Below are positions 29,196 through 37,425 of a stretch of DNA of 64,000 bases, piece by piece. Location: NCBI RefSeq assembly GCF_004346865.1, contig NZ_SMGR01000006.1, positions 56,729-120,728 of the forward strand, written 5' to 3'. The position numbers were made by a program, and so were the translations under genes. Every line of letters starts with the position of its first letter. The first letter of the stretch is position 1. The DNA is from Shimia isoporae. Its GTDB lineage: Bacteria > Pseudomonadota > Alphaproteobacteria > Rhodobacterales > Rhodobacteraceae. The notes under the pieces were generated by a model. It was given only the letters and a program-made list of their open reading frames with translations. It had not been told where the DNA came from and searched no databases.

Positions 29196-30938
29196 TCAGG
29201 CCCGCGCCGCATCCTCAAGTCGCAGTTGCACTGTCTGGCGACCGCCCCATGTGTTTATTTCCAGACGGCCAGCAAGATGGAAACGCGCGCCGCCGTGCGA
29301 TTCGAGCGCCGGACCAAGTGGGCCGTCGTATGCGCCAAACGCGATGGCCTCCAGTCGCGCGCCAAACCCGTCGCCGAAAGTAACCTTTATGTGGGAGTCG
29401 CCAATGCGCTTGGTGAAGCGGATTTCAACGTCCGGAAAGGCAAAGCGCGGCGCCGGTGCGCCCGCGCCATAAGGGCCCGCTTTGTCGATGTCCTGAATCA
29501 ATTCGACCGTCGCCGCGCCAGGCATCAGCAATCCGTCGAGTTTGAGGTCTGCCGGACCGGCATCGCCGGCACCTTGTTTTGCCAGCAGTTCGGAAAGGCG
29601 TGCCATCGCGGGCTCGAGCTGGTCGCGTGCAACGGTCAGGCCGGCCGCCATCTTGTGACCGCCTCCTTTCAGCAGCAATCCTTCCGCAGCAAGCTTTTGG
29701 ATGCTGGCGCCTAGATCGACACCCGAAATGGAGCGACCGGACCCTTTGCCTTCGTCGCCCTCCAGGCCGATGACTATGGCCGGGCGATTGGTACTTTCTT
29801 TCAGACGCGAGGCAACGATGCCCACCACTCCGGGATGCCATCCTTCGCCCGCAGCCCAGACCAACGGCGCCTCCAGACCTCGGTCCTCAGCCTGCGCAAG
29901 AGCCGCGGCCCGAACCGCAGCTTCGATGTCGCGGCGTTCTGTGTTCAGATGGTCAAGTTGTTCGGCGATCGCTCGGGCTTCCTGTTCGTTGTCCGTTGAC
30001 AGCAAGCGAGCGCCCAGATCGGCCTTCCCGATACGACCACCTGCATTGACTCGCGGGCCAAGCAGAAAGCCCAAGTGGTATGTGTTCGGAGCGCTGTCCA
30101 TGCGACTGACATCGGAGAGAGCCACGACGCCGGGACGGTCGCGACGCGCCATCACCTTGAGGCCCTGTCGCACCAATGCGCGATTTACTCCGACCAGAGG
30201 CGCTACATCTGCCACCGTGCCAAGTGCAACGAGATCAAGCATGGACATCAGATCCGGCCCTTGCGTACCGTCTGCTCGCATCTGGCGATTTGCCTCGACC
30301 AGCATCAAAAAAACGACCGATGCGGCACAAAGATGGGCCAGCTCACCACTTTCGTCCTGACGGTTCGGGTTCACCACTGCAACACAGTCCGGCAGTGTCT
30401 CGCCCCCGAGGTGGTGATCCAGAACCACGACGTCCGCACCTTGCGCCGCCGCAATGGGCCCGTGGCTCAGGGTGCCGCAATCGACACAAACGATCAGGTC
30501 ATGTTCCTTGGCCAAGGCCGCCATTGCGGGTTCATTGGGGCCATACCCCTCGTCTATGCGGTCAGGAACATACAACGTGGTTGTGAGACCCATGGCCCGC
30601 AGCCATGTGACCAGCAGAGCTGCAGAGGTTCCGCCGTCCACATCGTAATCCGCAAAGATGGCAATGCGCTGCCGCGACCTGACCGCCCGAAGGAAACGGG
30701 CCGCGGCCACCTCCATATCCTTTATAGACCGCGGATCCGGCAGCAGGTCCGCCAACTTCGGTTCAAGAAAACTCGGTGCATCCTGAGGGGAAACACCACG
30801 TCGCGCCAAGACCGCACAGAGCGCCGGCGGCAGGTTGGTGTCTTGAGCGATTTGCTCCGCCGCACGGGTGACCTCGACATCCGGCCCTACCCATCGCCGA
30901 CCTGTCAGGCTTTCGGATACGTCCAGAAAATCGCTCAT
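29196..30938 (-). CDS. recJ: Single-stranded-DNA-specific exonuclease RecJ
   Basis: 580-residue 5'-3' exonuclease of DNA repair and recombination. DHH phosphoesterase motifs are visible: IAIFADYDVDGGTSAALL (motif I), CVDCGTLS, and VVVLDHHLGGE (motif III, the DHH signature). The DHHA1 motif GGGHKMAAGLTV and the C-terminal OB-type domain (VKVTFGDGFGARLEAIAFG) follow. Length and order match RecJ. It lies downstream of glpX on the same strand, with a hairpin in the 87-nt spacer. Confidence 0.95.
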   Translation of the reverse strand: MSDFLDVSESLTGRRWVGPDVEVTRAAEQIAQDTNLPPALCAVLARRGVSPQDAPSFLEPKLADLLPDPRSIKDMEVAAARFLRAVRSRQRIAIFADYDVDGGTSAALLVTWLRAMGLTTTLYVPDRIDEGYGPNEPAMAALAKEHDLIVCVDCGTLSHGPIAAAQGADVVVLDHHLGGETLPDCVAVVNPNRQDESGELAHLCAASVVFLMLVEANRQMRADGTQGPDLMSMLDLVALGTVADVAPLVGVNRALVRQGLKVMARRDRPGVVALSDVSRMDSAPNTYHLGFLLGPRVNAGGRIGKADLGARLLSTDNEQEARAIAEQLDHLNTERRDIEAAVRAAALAQAEDRGLEAPLVWAAGEGWHPGVVGIVASRLKESTNRPAIVIGLEGDEGKGSGRSISGVDLGASIQKLAAEGLLLKGGGHKMAAGLTVARDQLEPAMARLSELLAKQGAGDAGPADLKLDGLLMPGAATVELIQDIDKAGPYGAGAPAPRFAFPDVEIRFTKRIGDSHIKVTFGDGFGARLEAIAFGAYDGPLGPALESHGGARFHLAGRLEINTWGGRQTVQLRLEDAARA

Positions 30939-30962
30939 GGTGTGGCTTTCCAGTTATGCAAA

Positions 30963-30982
30963 GGCCCGCCAATTGGCGGGCC
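30963..30982 (-). terminator. Hairpin between glpX and recJ
   Basis: GGCCCGCC-AATT-GGCGGGCC is a perfect 8-bp stem with a 4-nt loop, followed on the minus strand by TTTGC. It is a short-tailed intrinsic terminator or attenuator for glpX. Confidence 0.6.
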
Positions 30983-31025
30983 GAAAGGGCACGTCGGCCC
31001 AATCATGCAAGCTTTGGGTGGTGGA

Positions 31026-32000
31026 TCAAGAGGTCTGGTCCACCGGCGCACGGTAGGTCATGCGGCGTACGGAGCCGGACTTCGAGCGCATCAATAGGGT
31101 TTCTGTCTCGATCCAGCCAGGAGTGCGCTTGATGCGAGGCAGCAGAGAGCCGCCGGTCACACCGGTGGCGGCAAAGATCACATCTTGTGTGACCATTTCG
31201 TCGCGTGAGTATACGCGGTCAAGATCGGTGATGCCGGTTTTGGCAGCACGGGCACGTTCGTCGTCGTTGCGGAAGTGCAGGCGACCCCACATCTGACCGC
31301 CCATACATTTCAGCGCCGCAGCGGCCAGCACACCTTCCGGCGCGCCGCCCCGGCCCATGTACATGTCGATGCCGGTTTCTTCGGCTTCTGCACAGTGCAT
31401 AACGCCTGCGACGTCTCCGTCAGTAATCAGGCGGATCGATGCGCCCGTGCCGCGCACTTCTGCGATCATGTCTTCGTGGCGTGGACGTTCCAGAATGCAG
31501 ACGGTGATGTCGGACATTTCGCAGTTCTTCGCTTTGGCCAGTGCGGCGACACGTTCGGCCGGGGACATGTCCAGAGAGACCACGTTTTCAGGATAGCCGG
31601 GGCCGATCGCCAGTTTGTCCATATAGGTGTCAGGTGCGTGCAACATCGAACCACGCGGACCCATCGCAATCACGGTCAGCGCGTTCGGCATGTCTTTGGC
31701 CGTCAGGGTGGTGCCTTCCAGCGGGTCCAATGCGATGTCGACGCCCGGGCCTTCGCCGGTGCCGACTTCCTCGCCGATGTACAGCATTGGCGCTTCGTCG
31801 CGCTCGCCTTCACCGATGACGACCACTCCGGCAATGTCCAGCAGGTTCAGCTGTTCGCGCATGGCGTTTACGGCGGCCTGGTCGGCGGCTTTCTCGTCGC
31901 CGTTGCCGATCAAAGCGGCAGAAGCGATGGCAGCCTGTTCAGCGACACGCGCGAGGCCAAGGGACAGCATGCGGTCGTGAAATTCGGGCTTTTGCGACAT
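31026..32000 (-). CDS. glpX: Class II fructose-1,6-bisphosphatase GlpX
   Basis: 324-residue Li+-sensitive phosphatase converting fructose 1,6-bisphosphate to fructose 6-phosphate in gluconeogenesis; many members also act on sedoheptulose 1,7-bisphosphate. The ATG at 32000 is chosen because it gives MSQKPEFHDRMLSLGLARVA, conserved in the family, and is preceded by GAGGA. Motifs are VVIGEGERDEAPMLYIGEE, the metal site DIALDPLEGTT, and MGRGGAPEGVLAAAALKCMG. It is upstream of recJ. In Rhodobacterales glpX is often beside hom; here an RTX gene lies between. Confidence 0.95.
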   Translation of the reverse strand: MSQKPEFHDRMLSLGLARVAEQAAIASAALIGNGDEKAADQAAVNAMREQLNLLDIAGVVVIGEGERDEAPMLYIGEEVGTGEGPGVDIALDPLEGTTLTAKDMPNALTVIAMGPRGSMLHAPDTYMDKLAIGPGYPENVVSLDMSPAERVAALAKAKNCEMSDITVCILERPRHEDMIAEVRGTGASIRLITDGDVAGVMHCAEAEETGIDMYMGRGGAPEGVLAAAALKCMGGQMWGRLHFRNDDERARAAKTGITDLDRVYSRDEMVTQDVIFAATGVTGGSLLPRIKRTPGWIETETLLMRSKSGSVRRMTYRAPVDQTS

Positions 32001-32136
32001 TGTGGGGTCCTCATCAACAAAGTTGCCCCCAGATAGACCACACAATGGACAGATCACAAGGCTGCGAACCGCCTTTGTGTCGGGAAATCGCAGTAAAACA
32101 GGCCTTTGCCATCATAAATGATGCTTGGAACCGTCC

Positions 32137-33714
32137 TCAGACGAAGAACAGCATGTCGTCGACCACGAAATGTGTGCCTGCGCCTCCCAGACCGGCGTTG
32201 ACGCCGCCGGAGCTGACAAACAGCAGTTCGTCTACGGAATCAAAGGTGGAGTCATCAAACAGAACCTGCGTCGGACCCGAGGTGCTCAACACAACACTCT
32301 GAGACCCAATCAAAACACCATCGTCGTATCCGAATACCTCAACCGTCAGACCATCGTTCCAGGCTGCGGTGAAAAATGCGGACTCCAAGTCGAAATTTTC
32401 GTCCGACGTGATTGATACATCCCCGCCACCAGCGTTAGCGGCGACCGAGTCACCGGACACGAGGCCGTTGAAGTATCCGTTCGGGGATGCATCGCGCCCG
32501 TCGCTGCTTGGCGCGGTTGGCCGGGTGATGAACCAACCACCGGACCATGTCAGTCCTGCAAGGCCATCAGGAGATCCGCCTGCCGCAGCTTCGTCAAATG
32601 TAACTGTTGCCGTCGAGGATACTGTAGCAACTTCGTCAGTCCCGTTGATGATCGCCGAGATCGTTGTGCTGACACTGCCGCCGTTTCCGTCGTCCACCCA
32701 GACCGTGAAAACTTCGTTCAGGCTTTGGCCGGAGTCGAGGTTCTGAACAAACTCGTTGTCGTTGTCCAACGTGTAGGTCCAGTCGCCGTTCGGATCGATC
32801 GTCAGTGTGCCATAGGCGCCGGTTCCGCCTCCGTCGATGGTGTAGTTCAGGACATCGGACGCGTCGATGTCCTCGGCAACAACCTGACCCGTCATGACCT
32901 GTACGCCATCTTCTTGCACGGCAGTGCTGTCATAGATGACCTCGGTGATGACAGGATCGTCGTTCAATCCTTCAATCGTGACCTGGACGGTCTCAGTGGT
33001 TTCATTTCCCTGACCGTCGGTAACCACAATCGTCACAGTTTCTGTAGCATTTTCTCCGACGGCAAGTGTTTGGTACCCGCTGCCGGGATCAAAGGTGAGG
33101 GTAAAGCTGGCACCAGCGCCCATGCCCTGCGCCAGCGGGACCGGGATACCTAAGACAGAAATTGTTCCGATGCCCGTGACACTGACGGACTGGATGGCCA
33201 CGGTGCCGCCGTCAAAATCAAAAGCCGTGATGTCGAAAGATATGGACGTCTCTTCGTCTGTGGTTTGGTCCGATGCTTCCACAAGCGCTGCATTCGGTTC
33301 GTCCACGGCGTAAACAAAGTCGTCAAATTCCAGAAACTCGAAGTGTTTGAGTTCGTCTGTTCCGCTGTCTCCGCCGTCAGTGTTGGTGTCCTCGACTATC
33401 AGGGTGTTGCCCGTGCCGGCGGACCAGAGGTAGTCGAAAATCGAACCCTCGTAGCGCGCGGTGTCGACACCATCGTTTCCGAAAATCGTGTCGTTACCCG
33501 CTGCGCCAAGAACGGTGTCATTGCCGTCTCCGGCGTTGATGCGGTCATTGCCCAGCCCTCCGAGAACGATATCGTTCCCGTTTCCGGCGTTTATTCGATG
33601 GGCTGTCAAAACGCCCGACAGATCAAGAATATCGTCAAAATCCGTTCCGGTGACGGTCGGGATTGGATTCTCAACGATCCCGCCATTACCTTTCCCATTG
33701 CCATTTCCCGGCAT
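32137..33714 (-). CDS. RTX/VCBS calcium-binding surface or secreted protein
   Basis: 525 residues from the ATG at 33714, which follows GGGGGA; TTG at 33732 is a weaker alternative. Four GGxGxDxxx-type RTX nonapeptides lie unusually near the N-terminus (NAGNGNDIVLGGLGNDRINA, then NAGDGNDTVLGAAGNDTIFG). They are followed by a junction typical of such proteins (DELKHFEFLEFDDFVYAVDE). Then come at least two cadherin/VCBS-like domains (YQTLAVGENATETVTIVVTD; GAYGTLTIDPNGDWTYTLDN) and a C-terminal beta-rich domain ending DDMLFFV. There is no signal peptide, so type I secretion is likely, but no secretion genes are near. Calcium binding is predicted; function is unknown. Confidence 0.8.
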   Translation of the reverse strand: MPGNGNGKGNGGIVENPIPTVTGTDFDDILDLSGVLTAHRINAGNGNDIVLGGLGNDRINAGDGNDTVLGAAGNDTIFGNDGVDTARYEGSIFDYLWSAGTGNTLIVEDTNTDGGDSGTDELKHFEFLEFDDFVYAVDEPNAALVEASDQTTDEETSISFDITAFDFDGGTVAIQSVSVTGIGTISVLGIPVPLAQGMGAGASFTLTFDPGSGYQTLAVGENATETVTIVVTDGQGNETTETVQVTIEGLNDDPVITEVIYDSTAVQEDGVQVMTGQVVAEDIDASDVLNYTIDGGGTGAYGTLTIDPNGDWTYTLDNDNEFVQNLDSGQSLNEVFTVWVDDGNGGSVSTTISAIINGTDEVATVSSTATVTFDEAAAGGSPDGLAGLTWSGGWFITRPTAPSSDGRDASPNGYFNGLVSGDSVAANAGGGDVSITSDENFDLESAFFTAAWNDGLTVEVFGYDDGVLIGSQSVVLSTSGPTQVLFDDSTFDSVDELLFVSSGGVNAGLGGAGTHFVVDDMLFFV

Positions 33715-33810
33715 ATCAAATCCCCCGCCCAAAATTATCGCGCGCTAACGCGCCTTCTAAAATTGGTCGTAGGTTAACACATTATTGAATCCGGCACACG
33801 CACGGCTTCG

Positions 33811-33846
33811 GAAAAGCCCTTGAAAGAAGAGCTTTACCGGCTTTTC
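33811..33846 (-). terminator. Terminator-like inverted repeat after hom
   Basis: GAAAAGCC (33811-33818) and GGCTTTTC (33839-33846) form the outer stem of a hairpin 23 nt after the hom stop codon on the minus strand. T-rich arms make it a plausible intrinsic terminator. Confidence 0.45.
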
Positions 33847-33868
33847 GCATAAGCAACTGTGGGAGCAG

Positions 33869-35167
33869 TCAGACGGTTTCGATGCGTAGCGCGACCGGAT
33901 CGGACGCCATCACGCCCGTATCACGCATGGCGGAAATGGCCTGATCCAAGGCGCTGCGTTGGGTCTTATGGGTGACAATCAGAACCGGCGCATGTGTGTC
34001 GTCATGTCGTGTCTGTCGCATGCGGTCGATGCTGATGCCATTGTCGCCCAATGCAGTGGCAATCTTTGCCATTGCACCTGGTTTGTCTTCAAGCGCGAGG
34101 CGCAGATAGAAAGGTGCGGGGGAGTTGGACTGCGCGCTTTTCGCTTTGGTCAGTTGAGCGGCTGGAATGCCGAACGTCGAAACCCGAATATCGCGTGCAA
34201 TGTCACACACGTCTCCCATCACAGCGCTTGCCGTTGGGCCTTCGCCAGCACCGGGGCCACGTAGCACAACCTGTTCAACGGCATCGCCTTCGATCACCAC
34301 CATGTTTGTTCCGCCTTTGAGTTGGCCAAGCGGACTGTCTGCAGGCACAAGGCAGGGAGACATCCGCTGTTCAAGGCCACGACCAGTCAAAGCGGTCACC
34401 CCCAAAAGCTTGATTTTGTAACCCAACTCGGCGGCCTGGTGGATGTCTTCGATTGAAATACGCTGAATGCCTTCAAGCGCGACACCGTCGAAATCCACGC
34501 GTGTGCCAAAGGCGATGGACGACAGCAGCGACAGCTTGTGTCCTGCATCGATCCCGCCAACATCCAGATTGGGGTCAGCTTCCAGATACCCGAGCGCGTC
34601 GGCTTCCGCGAACACCTCGTCATAGGGGAGACCCGCGTCCTGCATGCGGGTGAGAATATAATTGCAGGTGCCGTTCATCACGCCCATTACGCGGCTGATT
34701 TCGTTGCCGGCAAGGCCTTCTGTCAGGGACTTGATCACCGGAATGCCGCCAGCGACCGCCGCTTCGAAGCGGATTACGGCGTTATTGGCTTCCGCAGCTT
34801 CCGCCAGTGCCTGACCGTGGTGCGCCAAAAGCGCCTTGTTGGCGGTTACAACGTCTTTTCCTCGGGCAATGGCCGCTTCGATCGCGTCCTTCGCCGGGCC
34901 TTCCTCGCCTCCCATCAACTCCACAAATACGTCCACGTCATCCCGCTTGGCCAACGCGACGGGTTCGTCTTCCCAGGCATAACCGGTCAATGCCACACCG
35001 CGATCCTTGTCCCGTGACCGTGCCGAGACTGCCGTGATCTCGATTGCGCGACCAGTTCGAGCTGCCAGAAGATCGGCCTTTTGGCGCACGATTTTGACAA
35101 CGCCGACACCAACGGTGCCAAGTCCTGCGATCCCAAGACGCAAAGGCGGGCGCGGGGAAGTGGTCAT
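33869..35167 (-). CDS. hom: Homoserine dehydrogenase
   Basis: 432-residue NAD(P)H enzyme reducing aspartate semialdehyde to homoserine for threonine and methionine synthesis. The N-terminal Rossmann motif is GIAGLGTVGVGVV; then come VTANKALLAHHG, FEAAVAGGIPVIKSL, MNGTCNYILTRM and the catalytic region LEADPNLDVGGIDAGHKL. A C-terminal ACT domain (LRLALEDKPGAMAKIATALG) suggests feedback control by threonine. The length is the monofunctional type. A small lipoprotein gene lies 80 nt upstream on the same strand. Confidence 0.96.
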   Translation of the reverse strand: MTTSPRPPLRLGIAGLGTVGVGVVKIVRQKADLLAARTGRAIEITAVSARSRDKDRGVALTGYAWEDEPVALAKRDDVDVFVELMGGEEGPAKDAIEAAIARGKDVVTANKALLAHHGQALAEAAEANNAVIRFEAAVAGGIPVIKSLTEGLAGNEISRVMGVMNGTCNYILTRMQDAGLPYDEVFAEADALGYLEADPNLDVGGIDAGHKLSLLSSIAFGTRVDFDGVALEGIQRISIEDIHQAAELGYKIKLLGVTALTGRGLEQRMSPCLVPADSPLGQLKGGTNMVVIEGDAVEQVVLRGPGAGEGPTASAVMGDVCDIARDIRVSTFGIPAAQLTKAKSAQSNSPAPFYLRLALEDKPGAMAKIATALGDNGISIDRMRQTRHDDTHAPVLIVTHKTQRSALDQAISAMRDTGVMASDPVALRIETV

Positions 35168-35247
35168 CGACGAAGTCTCCTCAAAAGGTTTATCTGCTCA
35201 AAGCCGTTTAGCGGGTTCGGAAGGACGGTGCAACGCGAGCCATTGGG

Positions 35248-35493
35248 CTATTGCTTCAAGGCGGCCGCACGGCGGCGCAGCCTGCGTTCTCGGGCTTCCA
35301 GAACGTCATCACTGTTTTCATCCAGCCTTGGCGGTTGGGTCACCAGAGCCACCGCATTCGGCAGGATTTTCGGGTAGACCGCGTCAGTAATGTCGTCGTC
35401 CACTTCCTTGACAGCATCCGGAAACTGCCCGCAACCGGCCAGCGCCCCGCATAGGACGGTCCAAACAAGAGATCTGGGTATAAAGCGGTGCAT
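35248..35493 (-). CDS. Small predicted lipoprotein
   Basis: 81 residues. The N-terminus MHRFIPRSLVWTVLCGALAGC is a signal peptide with the lipobox LAGC, so Cys21 should be lipidated. The mature part is about 60 residues, acidic first (VKEVDDDITDAVYP) and ending in a basic helix (EARERRLRRRAAALKQ). No family is recognised. It is upstream of hom and may be cotranscribed with it. Confidence 0.7.
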   Translation of the reverse strand: MHRFIPRSLVWTVLCGALAGCGQFPDAVKEVDDDITDAVYPKILPNAVALVTQPPRLDENSDDVLEARERRLRRRAAALKQ

Positions 35494-35592
35494 TCTGGCC
35501 TGCGGTCTTGATTTTGCCCTTTATGAACCAGCAGTGGGTGTGCGGCAATAGAGCGACAGGCCAGACAGGCTGTCACGAGACGGGTTTTAAAA

Positions 35593-35604
35593 GAACGTAC
35601 GTTC
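35593..35604. promoter_or_regulatory. Palindrome upstream of the TetR gene
   Basis: GAACGTACGTTC is a perfect 12-bp palindrome 15 nt upstream of the TetR-family start codon, in the spacer shared with the divergent lipoprotein gene. TetR regulators commonly bind such sites next to their own genes. Autoregulation is inferred. Confidence 0.55.
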
Positions 35605-35619
35605 AGTTAGCTCTGTTGT

Positions 35620-36207
35620 ATGGCTCGAACGACTGGCTCTCACTCCGACATCACCGGCCCGCGTGTCCGCGCGGCAGCCCTGTCTCTTTTTGCGCAGCAC
35701 GGGTTTGCCGCGGTTTCGATGCGCCAAATCGCGCGGGAGGTCGGTGTTCAAGCCGGTGCATTGTATAACTACACGCCGGACAAGCAGAGCTTGTTGTTTG
35801 ACTTGATGCAAACCCACATGAGCGATCTTCTGTCGTCCCGTGATAAGCTTCCGGAAACGGCAAGCCCGCTGGAAGCCCTTGAAACGTTTACCAGATTTCA
35901 CATTCGGTTCCACTCCGAAAGGCCCGAAGAGGTCTTCATCGCCTATATGGAACTGCGCAATCTGGAACCGGAAAACTTCGAAGCCATTGAAAAACTGCGT
36001 CGGACTTATGAAGACCAGTTGGAAAATATTCTGCGCGCGGGGGTCTCGGAAGGTGTCTTCAAAGTTGCAGATCCGAAATTGGCGACGATGGCGGTGATCG
36101 CAATGCTGACTGGCGTCAACACGTGGTTTCGCGAAGGTGGCCGCCTTTCGCTCGAGGAAGTTGAGCAGATTTACTGGGATATGGTGCGCAAGTCCGTCGG
36201 CGCTTAA
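35620..36207 (+). CDS. TetR/AcrR family transcriptional regulator
   Basis: 195 residues. The N-terminal helix-turn-helix domain (VRAAALSLFAQHGFAAVSMRQIAREVGVQAGALYNY, split as residues 12-47) is typical of TetR. The ligand domain (residues 60-195) resembles the group often linked to acyl-CoA metabolism (THMSDLLSSRDKL, NTWFREGGRLSLEEVEQIYW). Start ATG at 35620. It may control itself through the adjacent GAACGTACGTTC. The acyl-CoA catabolic genes that begin 1.2 kb downstream are possible targets, but I did not find the same palindrome in front of them. Confidence 0.88.
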   Translation: MARTTGSHSDITGPRVRAAALSLFAQHGFAAVSMRQIAREVGVQAGALYNYTPDKQSLLFDLMQTHMSDLLSSRDKLPETASPLEALETFTRFHIRFHSERPEEVFIAYMELRNLEPENFEAIEKLRRTYEDQLENILRAGVSEGVFKVADPKLATMAVIAMLTGVNTWFREGGRLSLEEVEQIYWDMVRKSVGA

Positions 36208-36240
36208 CGTCACTGGGACTTTTCGCTGGATATGCAAGAA

Positions 36241-36268
36241 AGGCGCAGAGCAGTTTTGCTCCGCGCCT
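36241..36268. terminator. Bidirectional terminator between tetR-like and pirin genes
   Basis: AGGCGC-A-GAGCA, loop GTTT, TGCTC-C-GCGCCT: an 11-bp stem with one mismatch, followed on the plus strand by CTTTTTAA. It lies in the 72-nt gap between convergent genes. Confidence 0.7.
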
Positions 36269-36279
36269 CTGGAGGCTTT

Positions 36280-37191
36280 TTAATGGGCCGGCTTGATGAA
36301 CGTCCCGTTCCGCAACTCGGTGAAGGCTTGCTGCAATTCGGCCTGAGTGTTCATCACAATCGGACCGTGCCATGCGACCGGCTCCTGTATGGGCTGTCCC
36401 GAGATCAGAAGAAAGCGCACGCCTTCTTCGCCAGCTTGCACAGTCACTTCGTCGCCATTGCCAAAACGTACAAGGGTCCGGTCGCCGCTTAGGTCACGGA
36501 TATTGACTTCCTGTCCGGCAACTTCCTTTTCCAGTAGAATGCCGGTTGGTTGGCTGGCGTCTGCAAATGCACCAGCCCCTTCAAAGACATAGGCGAAGGC
36601 ACGACGTCGCGTGTCCACCGGAAATGTTTTCTTCACGCCTGCCGGCACAGTGATGTCAAGAAACATCGGGTCGGCTGCGATTCCATCCACCGGGCCGGTG
36701 CGGCCCCAAAAGTCGCCGATGATCACGCGCACGCGGGTACCGTCATCTTCGATGATCTCGGGGATCTCCTTGCCTTCCACATCCTGATAGCGGGGGTCGG
36801 TCATTTTCAGGTCGCGCGGCAGGTTGGCCCAAAGCTGAAAGCCATGGTTTACGCCGTTTGCGTCCGCGGTAGGCATTTCCTGATGCAGAATACCGCGCCC
36901 TGCGGTCATCCACTGCACGTCGCCGGATTTCAGGTTTCCGGTATTGCCGAGGCTGTCCTGATGTTCAACCGCGCCATCGATCACGTAAGTGATGGTTTCG
37001 ATTCCCCGGTGCGGGTGCCAAGGGAAACCGGCTTCGTACATGCGTGGATCGTCGTTGCGGAAATGATCCATCATCAGAAACGGATCAAGCTCCTCCGGAT
37101 CGCGAAATCCGAATGCTCTGTGAAGATGAACGCCGGCACCCTCCATAGCAGGGACGGCTTTACGCGTTTCCAAAACAGGTCTTATCGACAT
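36280..37191 (-). CDS. Pirin family protein
   Basis: 303-residue bicupin. The N-terminal cupin has the pirin signature MMDHFRNDDPRMYEAGFPWH and HPHRGIETITYVIDGAVEHQ, the metal-binding histidines of the family, then MTAGRGILHQEMP. The C-terminal cupin (VPAGVKKTFPVDTRRRAFAY) completes the fold. Characterised pirins include quercetin 2,3-dioxygenases and redox-sensing cofactors. No substrate can be read here. It converges on the TetR gene. Confidence 0.92.
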   Translation of the reverse strand: MSIRPVLETRKAVPAMEGAGVHLHRAFGFRDPEELDPFLMMDHFRNDDPRMYEAGFPWHPHRGIETITYVIDGAVEHQDSLGNTGNLKSGDVQWMTAGRGILHQEMPTADANGVNHGFQLWANLPRDLKMTDPRYQDVEGKEIPEIIEDDGTRVRVIIGDFWGRTGPVDGIAADPMFLDITVPAGVKKTFPVDTRRRAFAYVFEGAGAFADASQPTGILLEKEVAGQEVNIRDLSGDRTLVRFGNGDEVTVQAGEEGVRFLLISGQPIQEPVAWHGPIVMNTQAELQQAFTELRNGTFIKPAH

Positions 37192-37425
37192 GAGTTTCTC
37201 CTTTCGAAGATCTGTTCGCTTGTCCTCAAGTTAGGGCGCGGTCGATATGTGCGCAATTCGCGTTTGAAAACGGAACTTGTGCAATAAGGCACAGAACCAG
37301 GAGGCTATGCGACCAAAGTCTCAGGCCCTGCGACGCTGCGGCATGACCCATTTGTGCTTTTGATTTTTGCTTTGTCCCGCATAGGCTGCAGTTCACTCGA
37401 TTCACTTTGGCAGGGAGGGCCAGTG

